Made by a program: the position numbers and the translations under genes. DNA of 64,000 bases from positions 744,001-808,000 of the forward strand of contig JANCYW010000001.1 in assembly GCA_026184775.1 (NCBI GenBank), in the 5' to 3' direction. Origin of the DNA: Cyanidium caldarium (lineage: Eukaryota > Rhodophyta > Bangiophyceae > Cyanidiales > Cyanidiaceae). Positions within the stretch are counted from its first letter, which is position 1. Each line of letters begins with the position of its first letter. Positions 20,223-31,800 of the stretch are shown here, piece by piece. Under the pieces are notes generated by a model. The model was not told the DNA's origin, made no database searches, and saw only the letters and a list, made by a program, of their open reading frames with translations.

Positions 20223-21224
20223 ATGGAGTCGTCGCGGAGAAGAATACCTCAGGCGTATGGTATGGGCAGCGTGTCGCTGCCAGCGTGGAGCAGTGCGGTG
20301 CGGGCCCGAGTGTCGGTGCGGCGCTGGAGGGGGTCGCGCGGCGGAGTGGGTGGTTTGCGGTGTCAGATGCTGCGCAGTGCGAGCGGTGGGAGACGGCACG
20401 CTGCCCGAATGAGTACTGGCGCGGTGGACGCGAAGCGGTTCGGGGAGGTGGAGGTGCTCACTGCGGAACAGTGGGCCGAGCAGCTGACGCGGCAGGGCGT
20501 GTTGGAGGCGGGTTCGCGAACGCACCGGCTGTTTTGCGGGCTGAGCGATGCGCGTGCTGGACGCATGGTGCGAGCACTGAGTGCGCGTACGCGTTGCGTG
20601 ACTGCGCTGCTGGACGGGGTGCACGGCGTGCACAATCTGGCGGCGGTGTGTCGATCGTGCGAGGCGTTCGGGGTGCAGGAGGTGCATTTTGTGCCCGAGC
20701 AGATCGAGGCGTCGGTTGAGGACGGCACCGAGCCACGACGACGCGTGCGACGCTCTCGGAACCGCTTCCTGGCGCGGTTCAACGAGGCCGTCTCCAGCGA
20801 GGTGTCTCGCGGGGCGCACCGTTGGTTGTCGATGCGCGTGCACGACACCCCCGAGGAGGCGGTGCGCTCCCTGAAACAGCACCAATACACCGTGTGCGTA
20901 TCGTCACTGGAGGGCGGCACCGCCGTGCCGCTGCACGAGCTCGATTGGGCCGCCCCAGCACTGCGCCGCGTAGCGTTTGTGTTTGGCAACGAGGGCAGCG
21001 GCGTCAGTCGCGCCATGCACGACGCCGCTGACCTCCTCTTCACCATTCCCATGGTGGGCTTTGTGGAGTCGCTGAATCTGTCGGTGGCCACCGCCACCAC
21101 GCTGGCGCATGCCACGGCAGCGCTGCGACAAGCGCAACCGACGCTGTACCCGCTGACGGTCGACGAGAGGCGCGCGGTGTTGCAGCACTGGCTGTGGGGT
21201 GACATGGCGAAAGGCGAAGAATAG
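20223..21224 (+). CDS. TrmH/SpoU-family RNA 2'-O-ribose methyltransferase
   Basis: A 333-residue knotted-fold (SPOUT) methyltransferase. Three family motifs are present: HGVHNLAAVCRSCEAFGV (motif 1, Asn and Arg), VFGNEGSGVS (motif 2) and IPMVGFVESLNLSVATA (motif 3). An alpha-helical region before the SPOUT domain (LTAEQWAEQL, RMVRALSARTR) and one after it resemble bacterial TrmH, which makes Gm18 in tRNA. Substrate cannot be fixed from sequence alone. The first 62 residues are rich in Arg, Ser and Gly and poor in acidic residues, so this may be an organelle-targeted enzyme; MSTGAVDAK (Met63) would be a leaderless start. It converges with RRP42. Confidence 0.85.
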   Translation: MESSRRRIPQAYGMGSVSLPAWSSAVRARVSVRRWRGSRGGVGGLRCQMLRSASGGRRHAARMSTGAVDAKRFGEVEVLTAEQWAEQLTRQGVLEAGSRTHRLFCGLSDARAGRMVRALSARTRCVTALLDGVHGVHNLAAVCRSCEAFGVQEVHFVPEQIEASVEDGTEPRRRVRRSRNRFLARFNEAVSSEVSRGAHRWLSMRVHDTPEEAVRSLKQHQYTVCVSSLEGGTAVPLHELDWAAPALRRVAFVFGNEGSGVSRAMHDAADLLFTIPMVGFVESLNLSVATATTLAHATAALRQAQPTLYPLTVDERRAVLQHWLWGDMAKGEE

Positions 21225-21340
21225 AGGTGTAGGCGTGATGACGTGGTGCGACATTGGTTGACGGTGATGGCGAGAGGCGTGTGCCTGGCACTTGCGCTTG
21301 CCACGGGCGCTATCCGCGTCCGTGCTCGATTCCACGGCAT

Positions 21341-22303
21341 CTATTCGTCGGCTTCGGCGGCGGCGATGCTTTCGGCGATGAAAGCGTCCAGCGACGCACA
21401 CCGTTCTGCGCACCGCGTGATGCCCTGCTCGACGGCTTTTTTCACCGTCTCCGGTGGCAGCGACAGGACGCCGCGTTGGAGCACCCCACAAAGATGGCGC
21501 GAACCGGCGGATGCCACGGTGAGCGCCGCTGCAGCGCTGCTCTCCTCCTCCGCACTGGGATCGACGACCGGATCGGGCAAGATCGACTCGCCGGTCACCC
21601 CATCGGCCGTGCCTTTGCCCTCGGCCATCCACACCAGGGTGATACTGAGCGGCGCGCTGGTCACATCGACCGGCTGGTATCGCTCCCAGTCGTCGACCAG
21701 CTCCCAACCGGCCGTGCCCCCACGGCCGACACCCTCTCTCCATTCCACCGCCGGCAAGTAAGTGGTGGCCAGGGCGGCACGCACCGCCACCGTCGCCGCA
21801 TCGACCACGTTGCCGCCGCCCGTGCCCAGCACCAGCACATCCACGCACAGGCTCCAACAGCAATACCGGGTGCGCAGTTGGCCGCGGACGTCTTCGGTCT
21901 GCTGGCCGGCCATCAGCGACCGCCGCAAGCGTCGCGCCGGCTGATAGATCGACGCTAGGAGGGATGTCATCTCTGCGCTGGGTGCCTCAGCACCGCGGCC
22001 TTGATACAAACGATCCGCCGCCCCACAGAATTCGACGCGGAACGTCAAGCACCCCTCGGGAATGGTAGTCTGCGCTCCCTCCGACACGTGCGATTGCAGC
22101 TCGGTGCTGGTGCCGGCCAACACCTCCGTGCTGCCCGGCAGCCGCACGCGTGCCGATCCAGCAGCCGAGGGAATCTCCTCGGTCTCTAGCGTCATGTGCC
22201 GTTCTGTTGCCGCGGCGCGCCCGTCCACCCGCAGCCCGTGGGCGCGCAGCAGTTGCACCATGACCGCCTGCTCATGCCGCGACAATCGCTTGTTACTCTC
22301 CAT
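21341..22303 (-). CDS. RRP42: Exosome core subunit RRP42 (EXOSC7)
   Basis: An RNase PH-fold subunit of the six-membered exosome ring, for 3' RNA processing and decay. The 320-residue protein shows the RRP42 layout: LSRHEQAVMVQLLRAHGLRVDGR at the N terminus, ETEEIPSAAGSARVRLPGSTEVLAGTSTEL, LTFRVEF, CCWSLCVDVLVLGTGGGNVVDAATVAVRAAL and the C-terminal LCGVLQRGVLSLPPETVKKAVEQG. VDVLVLxxGGNxxDAxxxAVxAAL is characteristic of RRP42/45-type subunits, and the phosphorolytic residues of active RNase PH are absent, as in eukaryotic exosomes. RRP45 is the main alternative; the N-terminal helix and overall length fit RRP42 better. It converges with the TrmH-family gene. Confidence 0.8.
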   Translation of the reverse strand: MESNKRLSRHEQAVMVQLLRAHGLRVDGRAAATERHMTLETEEIPSAAGSARVRLPGSTEVLAGTSTELQSHVSEGAQTTIPEGCLTFRVEFCGAADRLYQGRGAEAPSAEMTSLLASIYQPARRLRRSLMAGQQTEDVRGQLRTRYCCWSLCVDVLVLGTGGGNVVDAATVAVRAALATTYLPAVEWREGVGRGGTAGWELVDDWERYQPVDVTSAPLSITLVWMAEGKGTADGVTGESILPDPVVDPSAEEESSAAAALTVASAGSRHLCGVLQRGVLSLPPETVKKAVEQGITRCAERCASLDAFIAESIAAAEADE

Positions 22304-22665
22304 GAGAAGCGATGAGCCGGCAGGTTTCTAGGCACACTTGCAAAGCGGTCGGCGAGTGTAGGTCGCTGGAGGTTGGCGCATCACGTCAGCGGAACAAGGT
22401 GGTCGCCCGCAGGGACCGCGTTGAAGGGGCCCACGGCGCGCTGCGAGTGCCGCACGCGCGTGCGGTGGCGCGTCCGAATCGGGGGAACCCTCCCATTCAC
22501 GGTTCGGGTGGTCTCTCTCGCCGCGGTCGGCCCAGCTGCTGCCCATCGTCCAGCGTTGCCCAGTGGTTGCGTCCATGTTTACCGAGCTCAAAGTCGCCGC
22601 GCCCGTGTACGGACAACTCTGGGGTGTTCGCCCGCTTCCGCGCACCGCGCTGTTCAGCGCTGTCG
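22304..22665. promoter_or_regulatory. Upstream region of RRP42 / downstream of RSH gene
   Basis: About 362 bp between two leftward genes. It holds the RSH 3' untranslated region and the RRP42 promoter. The sequence is GC-rich with no convincing TATA box, hairpin or RNA gene. Long open frames through here on the + strand belong to antisense shadows of RSH. Confidence 0.4.
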
Positions 22666-25476
22666 TCACTGCACGCGGTGATGGTCGGCCTCGGTGCGAC
22701 CGGGCGCCGCACTATCCTCGCTGACCGTTTCGTTTGCCGGTCGTTCCGCGACGGCGCTGGGGGCACTGGAGCCCATCCGCTCGATGCGCACCACGCCGCG
22801 CACCGCATACAGCGATTCCGACAGTTGTCGCAGCTGTGGCGAGCCCGTCACCTCCACACAAAACTCCAGCAGCGCCATCTTGTCCGAGGACGCACTGCGC
22901 GTCAGCAGGATCTTCACGCCTTGGTCGATGATCGCTCCGCTGACGTCGCTCAGCAGTCCGTTGCGATCGACACACACCGCCTGAATACACGCGGGATATC
23001 GCGGCGGCGTCGCAGCGTCTCTCTCTACCGCATCCGCCGCGTGCCATCGGATGCCGGTGTCGCATCGCTCGAGGCGCTGTGCCAGCAGGCGCTGGCCGTG
23101 TGCACAATCCATCCGATGCACCGTACACTTGTGCAGCGGCGACGAGACCGCCCGCGGCTGATACGCAAACACTTCATCACCGGGCAGCGGGTAACAGCAG
23201 CGCGCCAACTTGGCATGCAGCAGCGGCGAGCCGTCTGCCCGCACAAAAGTGCCATCGGCACACGCCGTGGGCACCAGCCCGGCCGCGGCTTCCTCGGACG
23301 GCCGAGTCCGCATCGGTGCTTCATCGGCGAAATCCGCCGCAGCGCTCGCCTGGTGGGCCAACGTCGCCGCTGCGGTGTCGTCCGCCGCCGCCGTCGTCGT
23401 CGTCGACGATTCCATTCCCGACGCGCTGGCGTCCTCGGCCTCGGCGGGCAGCACCACCTCGGCATCCACTCCAGCGTCATCGGCGTCGGCGGCCGCCAGC
23501 GAGCCCCACGCCTCATCCATAAACTGTCGGCTCGATTGCACATGCGTGAAGAAGTGTCGCAGCGCACTGCGCGCCACCCGCGTCTTGGCGTACTGCATCC
23601 ACTCGATGCTCGGGCCGGGCGAATACTTGCTCTTGACGATCTGCACCAGGTCGGCGTTCTGCACCACGTAGTTCATCGGCACCATGGTGCCGTTCACCTT
23701 GGCGGCGATCATGCGCAGCCCGACATCGGCGTGGATGGCGAACGCCACGTCCACCACGGACGACCCGCGCGGCAAGTTGAGGATACGGGTGGCGTCGCCG
23801 AGCGCGCCATCGTTCACAAACACGAACACCCGGTTGCCCAGCAGCTCGCGACGCACCAGCTCCACAAACTCACGCGACGACTTGACGTCCTCGCTCCACT
23901 CACTGATACTCCTCAGCCAGGTGTTGGTGCTGGCCATCTGCATGTGCTGCTCTTTGAAATACCAGTGCGCCGCCATGCCGTATTCCGCCATGCGGTCCAT
24001 CTCCCGGGTGCGAATCTGCACCTCCAGCGGCGCTTGCTCGCGGCCGCCATTCACCACCACCGTGGTGTGTAGCGATTGATAGCCGTTCGGTTTGGGAAAG
24101 GCGATGTAGTCTTTGACGCGCCCCGGCACCGGGTGCCACAGCTGATGCACGATACCCAGCACATAGTAACACAGACTGCTCTCGTCCTCCTTACGTTTGC
24201 CCTGCTCCTCGGCGCTGCGCGCGTCAAATGCGGCGTCGTCGTCTTCGCGACGCGGTTCCAGCGTGACCCGCAGCGCCACCAGGTCGTAGATCTGGTCGAG
24301 GCGCTGGCCCTTGCCGCGTTGCACTTTCTGCCAGATGGAGTAGAGCTCCTTGGAGCGCGCCGCCACCTCAATGCGCTTCACCACCCGCCGCAGGATCACA
24401 TCTTCGCTCAGCGCCTGCTCCAGCTGTTGCTTGCTCTCCTCGAGGATGCGCTTGTAGGTGGGCATGCGGCCCTCGATCAGCGACCGAATGCGTCGATACT
24501 CGTCCGGATACAGGAAGCGGAACGCCAAATTCTCCAGCTCACTCTTGACGGACCAGATGCCCAGGCGGTGCGCCAGCGGCGCGAAAATATCCAGCGTCTC
24601 GCGGGCGATCTGCTCCTGCTGTGGCGGCGACGCGCGCCCCAGCGAGCGCATCTGCTGCAGGCGGTCCGCCAGTTTGATGACGATGATGCGAAAGTCCGAC
24701 GTCATGGCGATAAACATCTGTCGCAAGTTTTCCATCTGCTCGTCGGCGATGCGCGCATCGGCCATGCGCGGCAGTTTGCTCACCTTGGCCTCGCCCTCCA
24801 CCAGCCGCGCCACGTCCTTGCCAAACATCTGCGCGATCTGCTCCACCGAAGTGCCGCGCTCTTCGACCACATCGTACAGCAGCGCGGCGATGACGGTGTC
24901 GGCGTCCATTTGCAGTTCGGCGAGGATGGCGGCCACGGCCACCGCATGACGCACCGGCGACTCAGCGTCCGGCGCCGCGCGCCGATGCAGCGCCTGGTAG
25001 GCAAAGACGAGCGCTTGCTCGATGTTGAAGTAGATCACCGGCCCCAGGTAGGCGACCTTTGCGCCCAGCTCGGTGCGCATGATGTTGGCGCAGGCCGCCT
25101 CCACCTCGGTGGCTGCGGGCACCGGGCCGACGGCCAGTTCAACGGGCGGCTCTATCGCGCCCGCATCACTGGCGCTCTCCATCGGGCGCTGTTCGGACGA
25201 TGAGATTGGTCGCTGCTGCGGCTGACTCATCCGTAACTGCGGTCGGCGCGGTGAATCAGCCGGTCGTCGGACAGACGAGTGCTCGAGAGCGCCCGGTGGT
25301 CGCCGCCGCCCCCACCTCCCCCAAGTGCACCGCCCAACTGCTGAAGAGAAGAGCTCTGGTCGCGCTGCCCCAGAGTCCCTACCACGCACAACGCCAGCTC
25401 CCCGTCGTCGCCTTAGGGCGCCACCCCGACCGGCCAGCAGCCGCTCCGCCCCGTAGGCGACGAAAGCGGGTGACAT
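22666..25476 (-). CDS. RelA/SpoT homologue (RSH), (p)ppGpp synthetase with degenerate hydrolase site
   Basis: Makes the alarmone (p)ppGpp, in algae expected in the plastid. With the start at 25476 (936 residues) the order is: Arg-rich leader beginning MSPAFVAYGAE, a leader style typical of red-lineage plastid proteins; HD domain (about 140-330); synthetase domain (about 350-530) with DQIYDLVALRV, GRVKDYIAFPKPNGYQSLHTT and LEVQIRTREMDRMAEYGMAAHW; TGS domain with RVFVFVNDG; an acidic, Ala-rich insert; a CC-type zinc-binding segment (LARCCYPLPGDEV); and an ACT domain. The synthetase residues look intact, with the RXKD loop. In the HD domain HDxxED reads Y201-D-V-V-E-E206 and LADRLHN reads LADRLQQ (274-275), so hydrolase activity is probably lost. 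The frame is open up to an ATG at 25755, an alternative start that would leave only 108 bp to the USO1 gene. Confidence 0.92.
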   Translation of the reverse strand: MSPAFVAYGAERLLAGRGGALRRRRGAGVVRGRDSGAARPELFSSAVGRCTWGRWGRRRPPGALEHSSVRRPADSPRRPQLRMSQPQQRPISSSEQRPMESASDAGAIEPPVELAVGPVPAATEVEAACANIMRTELGAKVAYLGPVIYFNIEQALVFAYQALHRRAAPDAESPVRHAVAVAAILAELQMDADTVIAALLYDVVEERGTSVEQIAQMFGKDVARLVEGEAKVSKLPRMADARIADEQMENLRQMFIAMTSDFRIIVIKLADRLQQMRSLGRASPPQQEQIARETLDIFAPLAHRLGIWSVKSELENLAFRFLYPDEYRRIRSLIEGRMPTYKRILEESKQQLEQALSEDVILRRVVKRIEVAARSKELYSIWQKVQRGKGQRLDQIYDLVALRVTLEPRREDDDAAFDARSAEEQGKRKEDESSLCYYVLGIVHQLWHPVPGRVKDYIAFPKPNGYQSLHTTVVVNGGREQAPLEVQIRTREMDRMAEYGMAAHWYFKEQHMQMASTNTWLRSISEWSEDVKSSREFVELVRRELLGNRVFVFVNDGALGDATRILNLPRGSSVVDVAFAIHADVGLRMIAAKVNGTMVPMNYVVQNADLVQIVKSKYSPGPSIEWMQYAKTRVARSALRHFFTHVQSSRQFMDEAWGSLAAADADDAGVDAEVVLPAEAEDASASGMESSTTTTAAADDTAAATLAHQASAAADFADEAPMRTRPSEEAAAGLVPTACADGTFVRADGSPLLHAKLARCCYPLPGDEVFAYQPRAVSSPLHKCTVHRMDCAHGQRLLAQRLERCDTGIRWHAADAVERDAATPPRYPACIQAVCVDRNGLLSDVSGAIIDQGVKILLTRSASSDKMALLEFCVEVTGSPQLRQLSESLYAVRGVVRIERMGSSAPSAVAERPANETVSEDSAAPGRTEADHHRVQ

Positions 25477-25863
25477 GAGACGAGGAGAGCGGCCGACAAT
25501 CAGACGACACGACCAATGGCACCCGCGCGCACTGTACACCTTGGAATCGTCAGCGGTCACTTCCCTCTTCGGGCCAGTGAACCGGCACGGAACCCCTTCA
25601 CAATTCCTCGCTACCAGCGCCGAACACCCACCGAGAACGGTCCCGGCCCGAGCCGTCCGTTTCGCGCGAAGGGCTTGGGCGGTGGCGCGGCTCGCGTCGA
25701 CTCCGCGAGGCGCGCGCGCGCGTTCGTGAGCGGGGAAACCACCTGGCGCAACCATCAAAACTGAGAGTGGCTTTCGGTGCTCTTTCTCTCCCGAACCGCC
25801 GCTCTGAGCAGTGCCACCGGTTCGCCTAGACGCCTGGGTGTCTACTTCCGCTGGCCAGACGCC
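25477..25863. promoter_or_regulatory. Divergent intergenic region, RSH / USO1
   Basis: These 387 bp separate the preferred ATGs of two divergent genes. Both flanking frames stay open into it, which in DNA of this GC content is weak evidence for coding. A CG-alternating stretch (about 25705-25717) is present. No RNA gene or TATA box was recognised. Confidence 0.4.
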
Positions 25864-28800
25864 ATGAACCTACTTTCGCGCGCGGCTCGCTATATAGCGG
25901 GCGCGGACGTGAATCCGGCGACGCGGCGGGACACCAACTCGGTGGAGGTGTTGGTGGACCGTATGCGCACGGCGACGTTGCCTGAGGATCGGCGTGTGTG
26001 CGTGGAACACCTGATCGAGCTGTTGCGACACGACGAGGTGTTGGCGAGCAGCTCCCGCGCGGCCGGCGCGAGCGGGTCGCGGGCGCGTGGCGCGCTGCTG
26101 CAGCGAGAGGTGGGTGCACGAGCCACGCGCATCCTGCTGGCGATACTGGAGCAGGACCGTAGCGAGGTGGAGCTGGTGCGGCGGGCGCTAGAACTGTTGG
26201 TGCTGCTGGTGACGCCTCTGGAGGTGGTGCGCGAGTCGGACTGGCTGGCGGAGGCGGGAGCGGAGGAGCCGCGGCTTTCGTCACACCAGCGCGACGGCGA
26301 CGATGCCGTGGCCGCGGGCGCCGAGCGGCGGGCGACCTGGGCCGGTGGCCTGGAGCTGGACGAGGCCGCGGCACTGGCGCGCGAGGTGGCCGCCGAGAAC
26401 ACCCACCGCATCATGGGCTGGCAGCCGTCGGAGCACCCGTCGCGACCCGCGTCCGCCGACCCGGAGCAGGTGGGTCTGGTGTTGGACCTGTTCCGAGAGA
26501 CCGACTTTTACATCCGCTACAACAGCATCGATCTGTTCACCACGCTGCTCTCCAACGCGCCCACGGAGATGCAGGCGTCGGTGCTGCAGAGCCCCATGGG
26601 CGTTACGGTGCTGGTGGATACGCTGAAGGATCCGCGCGAGGTGATCCGCAATGCCGGCCTGCTGTTGCTCACCAACTTGGCGGGCGGCAATTCGGAGATT
26701 CAAAAGATCCTCGCCTTCGAGGGCGTGTTCGAGCGGCTCTTCGACATGATCGACGCGTCCCGGTACGAGACGGTGGAGGTCAGCTCGCCGCCGTCGCTAA
26801 CGAGAGGTGAGATTCGTCGGCTGCGAGTGGACGACGCGGAGCCGGCGGACATCTGGGGCGAATCGCCGACCGATGAACGGGAATCCGACGAGGAGGCAGA
26901 GGCGTCGTCCGACTTGCTTGCGAGGGCGCATGCTGATGTGCACTCCCGTGCGGCGTCTTCGGGCGAATGGGCAGAGACGGCGGCGACGCTACTGAATCCC
27001 AGTGCCGAGGTGGTCGTTCACGACTGCCTGCATCTGGTCAACATCCTGCTGGAGGGCAACGCCTCGAACGTGCGTTTCTTTCGGGAAACCGGTTGCATTC
27101 CGCGCCTGAACGCGGTGCTGGACGTGAAAGGCATGGCGACAGACGTATCGCTACCGTCTGGTGCCAACCTGCGCACGGCACTGCGCACTGTGGAGTTGCT
27201 CACTGCAGCTGCGGGCGAACCGGAGAGCAGCACGCTGAGCAGGCAGATGTGTTTGCATCATGGCGTCAGCAAAGCGGTCATGCGGCTGGTGGCTGCGCGC
27301 CTGCCGGATACCTCGGCGCGCCGGCAAGCACTGCAGAGCTTGGCAGCGCTGGCCACTGCGCACGAGGCCACTCAGCAAGTGATTCGGGCGGCGGTGTTGC
27401 CTTGTGCCCAGCACGCTCGTGTCTGTCGCGGTGACGATACCGGCGGAGCGACAAATTCGACTCGACCGATACGCCTGCTGAGGCACGTGTTGGAAGCGAT
27501 GATCGATGAGAGCGAGTCGCTGGCGGTGCGCGCGGCTGCGTACGTGTTGCTGCGCCATCTGTTGGTGGCGTCCGAATCGGGCATCGAATGCTTCTTGCGG
27601 CTGTTGACAGGCGACGGTGCCGCGGCCCGTCGCCAGCGCCGCCCTAGCGACAGCAACGGACCCGACGTCCAGGCAGACGCTGACCAGGACGAGGAGTCGT
27701 TGCGCGCGGTCGCACACGAGTTGCTGTGCGCGGTGGTCGGTTGGCCGGATGCTACCGACCCACCGGCGGTGTTTTACGCGGCGTCGTTGTTGGCGCAACT
27801 GCTGCTCAAGTATCCATCGCGCGAGCCGCCCACGGTCCGCGAGCGGTTGCTGTCGCGCCTGCAATGCGGCCCGACGGTGGTGCGTGTGGCGGAGCGCCGC
27901 GACGCGCTGCCCGCCGGTGAATCGTTTCTCATGCGGTGCGTGCGCAGCCTCAGCCGCGCCGACCGCGAGCGCGGCCCCGCGCTGGTGCGCATTGCGCTGC
28001 TGATGCTGTTGAGCGCCTGGATTCACGATTGCCCAGCGGCGCTGGAGCAGTTTTTGGGGTCGGCGCTGCACGTGCCCCTGGTGGTGGAGCTGATCAAGAG
28101 CGAGGGCAGTCGCGCCGATGGCGCGCTGGCGGAGCAGGTGCGCGGTCTGGCAGCGCTGCTGCTCGCCATCTGCATGGAGGAGGCGGAGGCGTGCGCCACG
28201 ACCTCTGCAACTCCGGTGTCATCGGCGGCGGTGACCAGCGGCACTTTGGTGGAGATTGTGAAGAACCGCATCGGCGTCATGCACTTCGCGTCGTGTCTGG
28301 AGGACCTGCGAGCGTCGGACTTGTTCGTGACCGCGCTGGCCAACGTGCAGGTGGCTCCGGCGCGTATCGAGGAGCGTAAGGCTGCTGGGCGCACCGGGCT
28401 GGGACACGATGTGCTGTACGACGTGGACTTTACCGCCGTGATGGCCACGGTGTATGCGCGCACGCAGCACCGCTTGGTGGAGCTGTTCTCCGCAGCGTCG
28501 CCGCGTCGGATGGCGGATCGGCCGGAGGACCGCGACGCGGCGACATCTCATGGGCGCAGATCGTATGCGCCACGACGGAGCGCCGCCGTGCCGGTCGGCG
28601 GGGCGGCCATCGCGCAGAACCACTCGACGACGCTGGCGGCGGATGACGACTTGCTCGGCGGGACGTCGGCGCTGCAATCGCGCATTCAAGAGTTGGAGGC
28701 GGAACTGTCGCTGCTCACCAACTACAAGCAGATCATCCGGGAGCAGGATCTGAAGATCAGCGCGTCGCAGGAGGAAGTGGCGCAGTTGAAGAGCGCCCTG

Positions 28801-31800
28801 GCCGAAGCGGAGCGCCGCGCGGACACCATCGTGCACGGCGCCGAGAGCCGCTACCAGGCGGAGCTGCGGCAGCTCACCGAGCGGGTCACGGCCGCCGAGG
28901 CGCGCATGCAGGATGCCGCCCAACACAACGCCGCGCTGGAGACGGAGTTGTGCTCCCGCGAACGCGATATGAACGCCCTCTCCAGTGCTGTCGCGGCGCT
29001 GGAGGCCGAGAACGAGGAGCTGCGCGGAGCAGCGGCGTCAGCGCGCTCGACAGAGCATGAACGCGCGCTGCCGGCGGACACCACCCGGGACTCTCCCATA
29101 TCACGTGTCGCCGCTTTGGAGGCGGAGAATGCGCGGTTACGGCAAGAGGCGGCGGCGACGGCCGCCCAGGCATTGGAGGGGCCCGCGAGATCACCGGTGG
29201 CATCGCCGACCACCGAAGAGGTGGATCAGTTGCACCGCGAGTTGGCGGCGGAGCGGAACCGCGTCGCTCGGCTGTCGATGATGCTGGGCGAGCTGGAGCA
29301 CGCCGAGAGCGAGGAAGAGGACGAGCTGCGTAGCGTCCGGCGCGAGCGCGATATGTTGCTGTCGCGCATCCGCGATCTGGAGGAGGAGTTGGAGCAGCTG
29401 CGCAACCGGAACGATCGCGACGACGGCGCGGTGTTGCTGGACAATTCATCGCCGCCGCAAATTCGGGACGCCGAGCGACCGGAGCTCGATGTGACCATCT
29501 TGGAGACCGGTGCGCCGCTGTTCAAAAGCGGACCGCGCGGCGCCGACGACCTGTGGGCGACGGTGGCCGCCGCGGACACCGATGCGCCGACCGCGCTGCA
29601 GGAGGCGTTGGAGCGGACGCGCGCGGAATTGGCCGAGGCGCGTGCCGCCCAGGGTCGACTAGAAGAAGATGCCTACGAGACGCAAGCGGCGCTGGAGTCG
29701 CGCCTGTTTGCTGCCGAGGAGGAGCTGCAGCGATTGCGAGCGACGACGACGACGACAACTGCGTCGCCGAAAACGGAGGACCTCGACGGACTGCGCGGGC
29801 AGCTGCAGTCTGCGGTGGAGGAGGCAGCGATGTGGCGGGACCGCGTGTCACCATTGCAAGCGCAGGTGGATGCGCAACGCGCCGAGCTGGATGCGGTGCA
29901 CGCCGTGGCCACGGCCTCGCATGGTGCCTCTGCGGCGACGGTAGCGCCGGACGCCAACGCCTCGGTGGAAGAGCGGGTGCGCCAACTGGTGAGCGAACGT
30001 CTGCTGCTGCTCAGCGCGCTCCGGGCGTGCGCCTCGGTGGCGCAGCGCCTTTCGGCGGGGATGCGCCAGTCGGCGGCCGCCGCGGACACTGCTGGCGCTC
30101 GGGCGGCGTCGCGATTGGACGCGCTGAAGGAGCGCTGCGAGTACCTGCAGGAGGTGGTGTGGCAGCGCGAGCAAGAGGCTGGCGGACACATTCGCGACCT
30201 GACAGAGCAGTGCCAGTTGCTGCAAGCGCGGGCGAAGGAGCGCCAGGCGGCGTTGGAGCAGGCGCAACAGCAGTTGGACGAGTTGACACAGCAACTGATG
30301 CGCAAGGAGGAGGAGATCGAGGGCTTGCAAGAGACGGTGCTGTCGTTGGAGGAGTCGGTGGCCGGTGCGGAGGCGCTTCAGATGGCCGGCGATACCGAAC
30401 GACAACGGGAGCGCGAGCGCGTGTGCCGAGAAGCGCAAGCCGCTCAGGCAGAGGTGGAGCGGTTGCGCGAACAGTTGAGCCGCGCCGAACAAGAGGGCGA
30501 TGCACTGCGGGTGCGACTGTCGAGCATGGAGGCGGATGCTGAGAAATGGGAGCGAGTGCAGGAACGGCTGCGCGCGACGGAGCAGGAACGCGACGCGCTA
30601 CGGGTGGAATTGGAAGACGCCGCGGGGAGCGGTGTTGAGTTGGAGCAGTTGCGCGAGCGACTGACGGCAGTGCAATCCGAGCGGGATGGCCTGCAGCAGC
30701 GTCTGGCAGAGTCCGTCGACGAGCACACCGAGCGGCAGCAGCGCTTGCAAGCGCAACTATCTGCCGTGGAGCGGGAGCGCCAGGAGTGGCAATCGCGCTG
30801 CTCGGAGATGGAACGCGAGCAGCAGCGCTTGCAAGAGACGTTGCAGCGCATGGGCGACGAACAGGAGACAGCGCAACGACGCAGCGGTGCCGATGTGGCG
30901 CAGTTGCGGGCGCAGGTGGAGATGCAGGCGGCGGAGTTGGACACCTGCCGTTCGCACATCGAACAGCTGGAGTCGCAATGGCAGACCGATGGCGAGGCGC
31001 TGACGGCGGCGCAAGCGCGCACCGAGGAGTTGGAGGCGCAGTGGCACCGGCGGATGGCAGACCAGGAGGTCGCTACGCGCGACGCGGTGGAGCGCGAATG
31101 GGAGGCGAAATGGCGACAAGTGATTGACGAACATCGCCGGCAACGCGAAGCGTACGACGCGCGCATCGCGCTGTTGGAATCGTGCGCGCAAGACCGCGAG
31201 GAGACCATCCAGCGCATGAGCGAGGAGCACGAACGCCTGCTCAGCGAGCTCGAGCAGGAGGTGCACGCGCTGCAGCAGACGCAACAACCGTCGGGGTGGT
31301 CGCCCCAGGACCCGGAGCGCATAGCCGAGTTGGAGGCGCAGCTCACCACGGAGCGCATGGCGTCGGGCGACCTGCGGCAACAGGTGATCGACGCGCGCGC
31401 TCAGCTGCAAGAGCTGCAGCAGATGCTGGATTGGTGTCGCGACGAGGTCGTTGGCGAGCGCGACGCGGAGACCAGCGCGCAGGTGGAGGCGCTCGATATG
31501 AGCCATCCGGCGCGACGCATTCTTTCGCTGCGTCAGGCGCTCTCCGAGGCCGAGACCGAACGCCAGGCGGTGTTGGGGCAGCTGGCCGACTGCCGCGAAC
31601 GCCTGGCAGCGATGGAATCGCGTGCGGCCGAGCGGGAACAGACGCTGCCGTCGCTGCAGCGGCAACGCGATGCGCTGCTGCAGCGCGAAGCCTCCGGCGC
31701 CAGTGCCGTGGAGATGCTCACCGATGAGAATGCGCGGTTGTCGCAGGAGGTGTCGGCGTTGCGAGAGCAGCTGCAACGGATGCAGCGCGAGCGCGGATCC

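Noticed and set aside
22312-24072. 586-codon open frame on the + strand
   Set aside because: It lies antisense to the RSH coding region and encodes a His/Arg/Gln-rich sequence with no family pattern; a by-product of GC-rich codon use. The same holds for long antisense frames at 1277-2350, 7803-8819, 18531-19937, 30444-31956 and 36380-37498.
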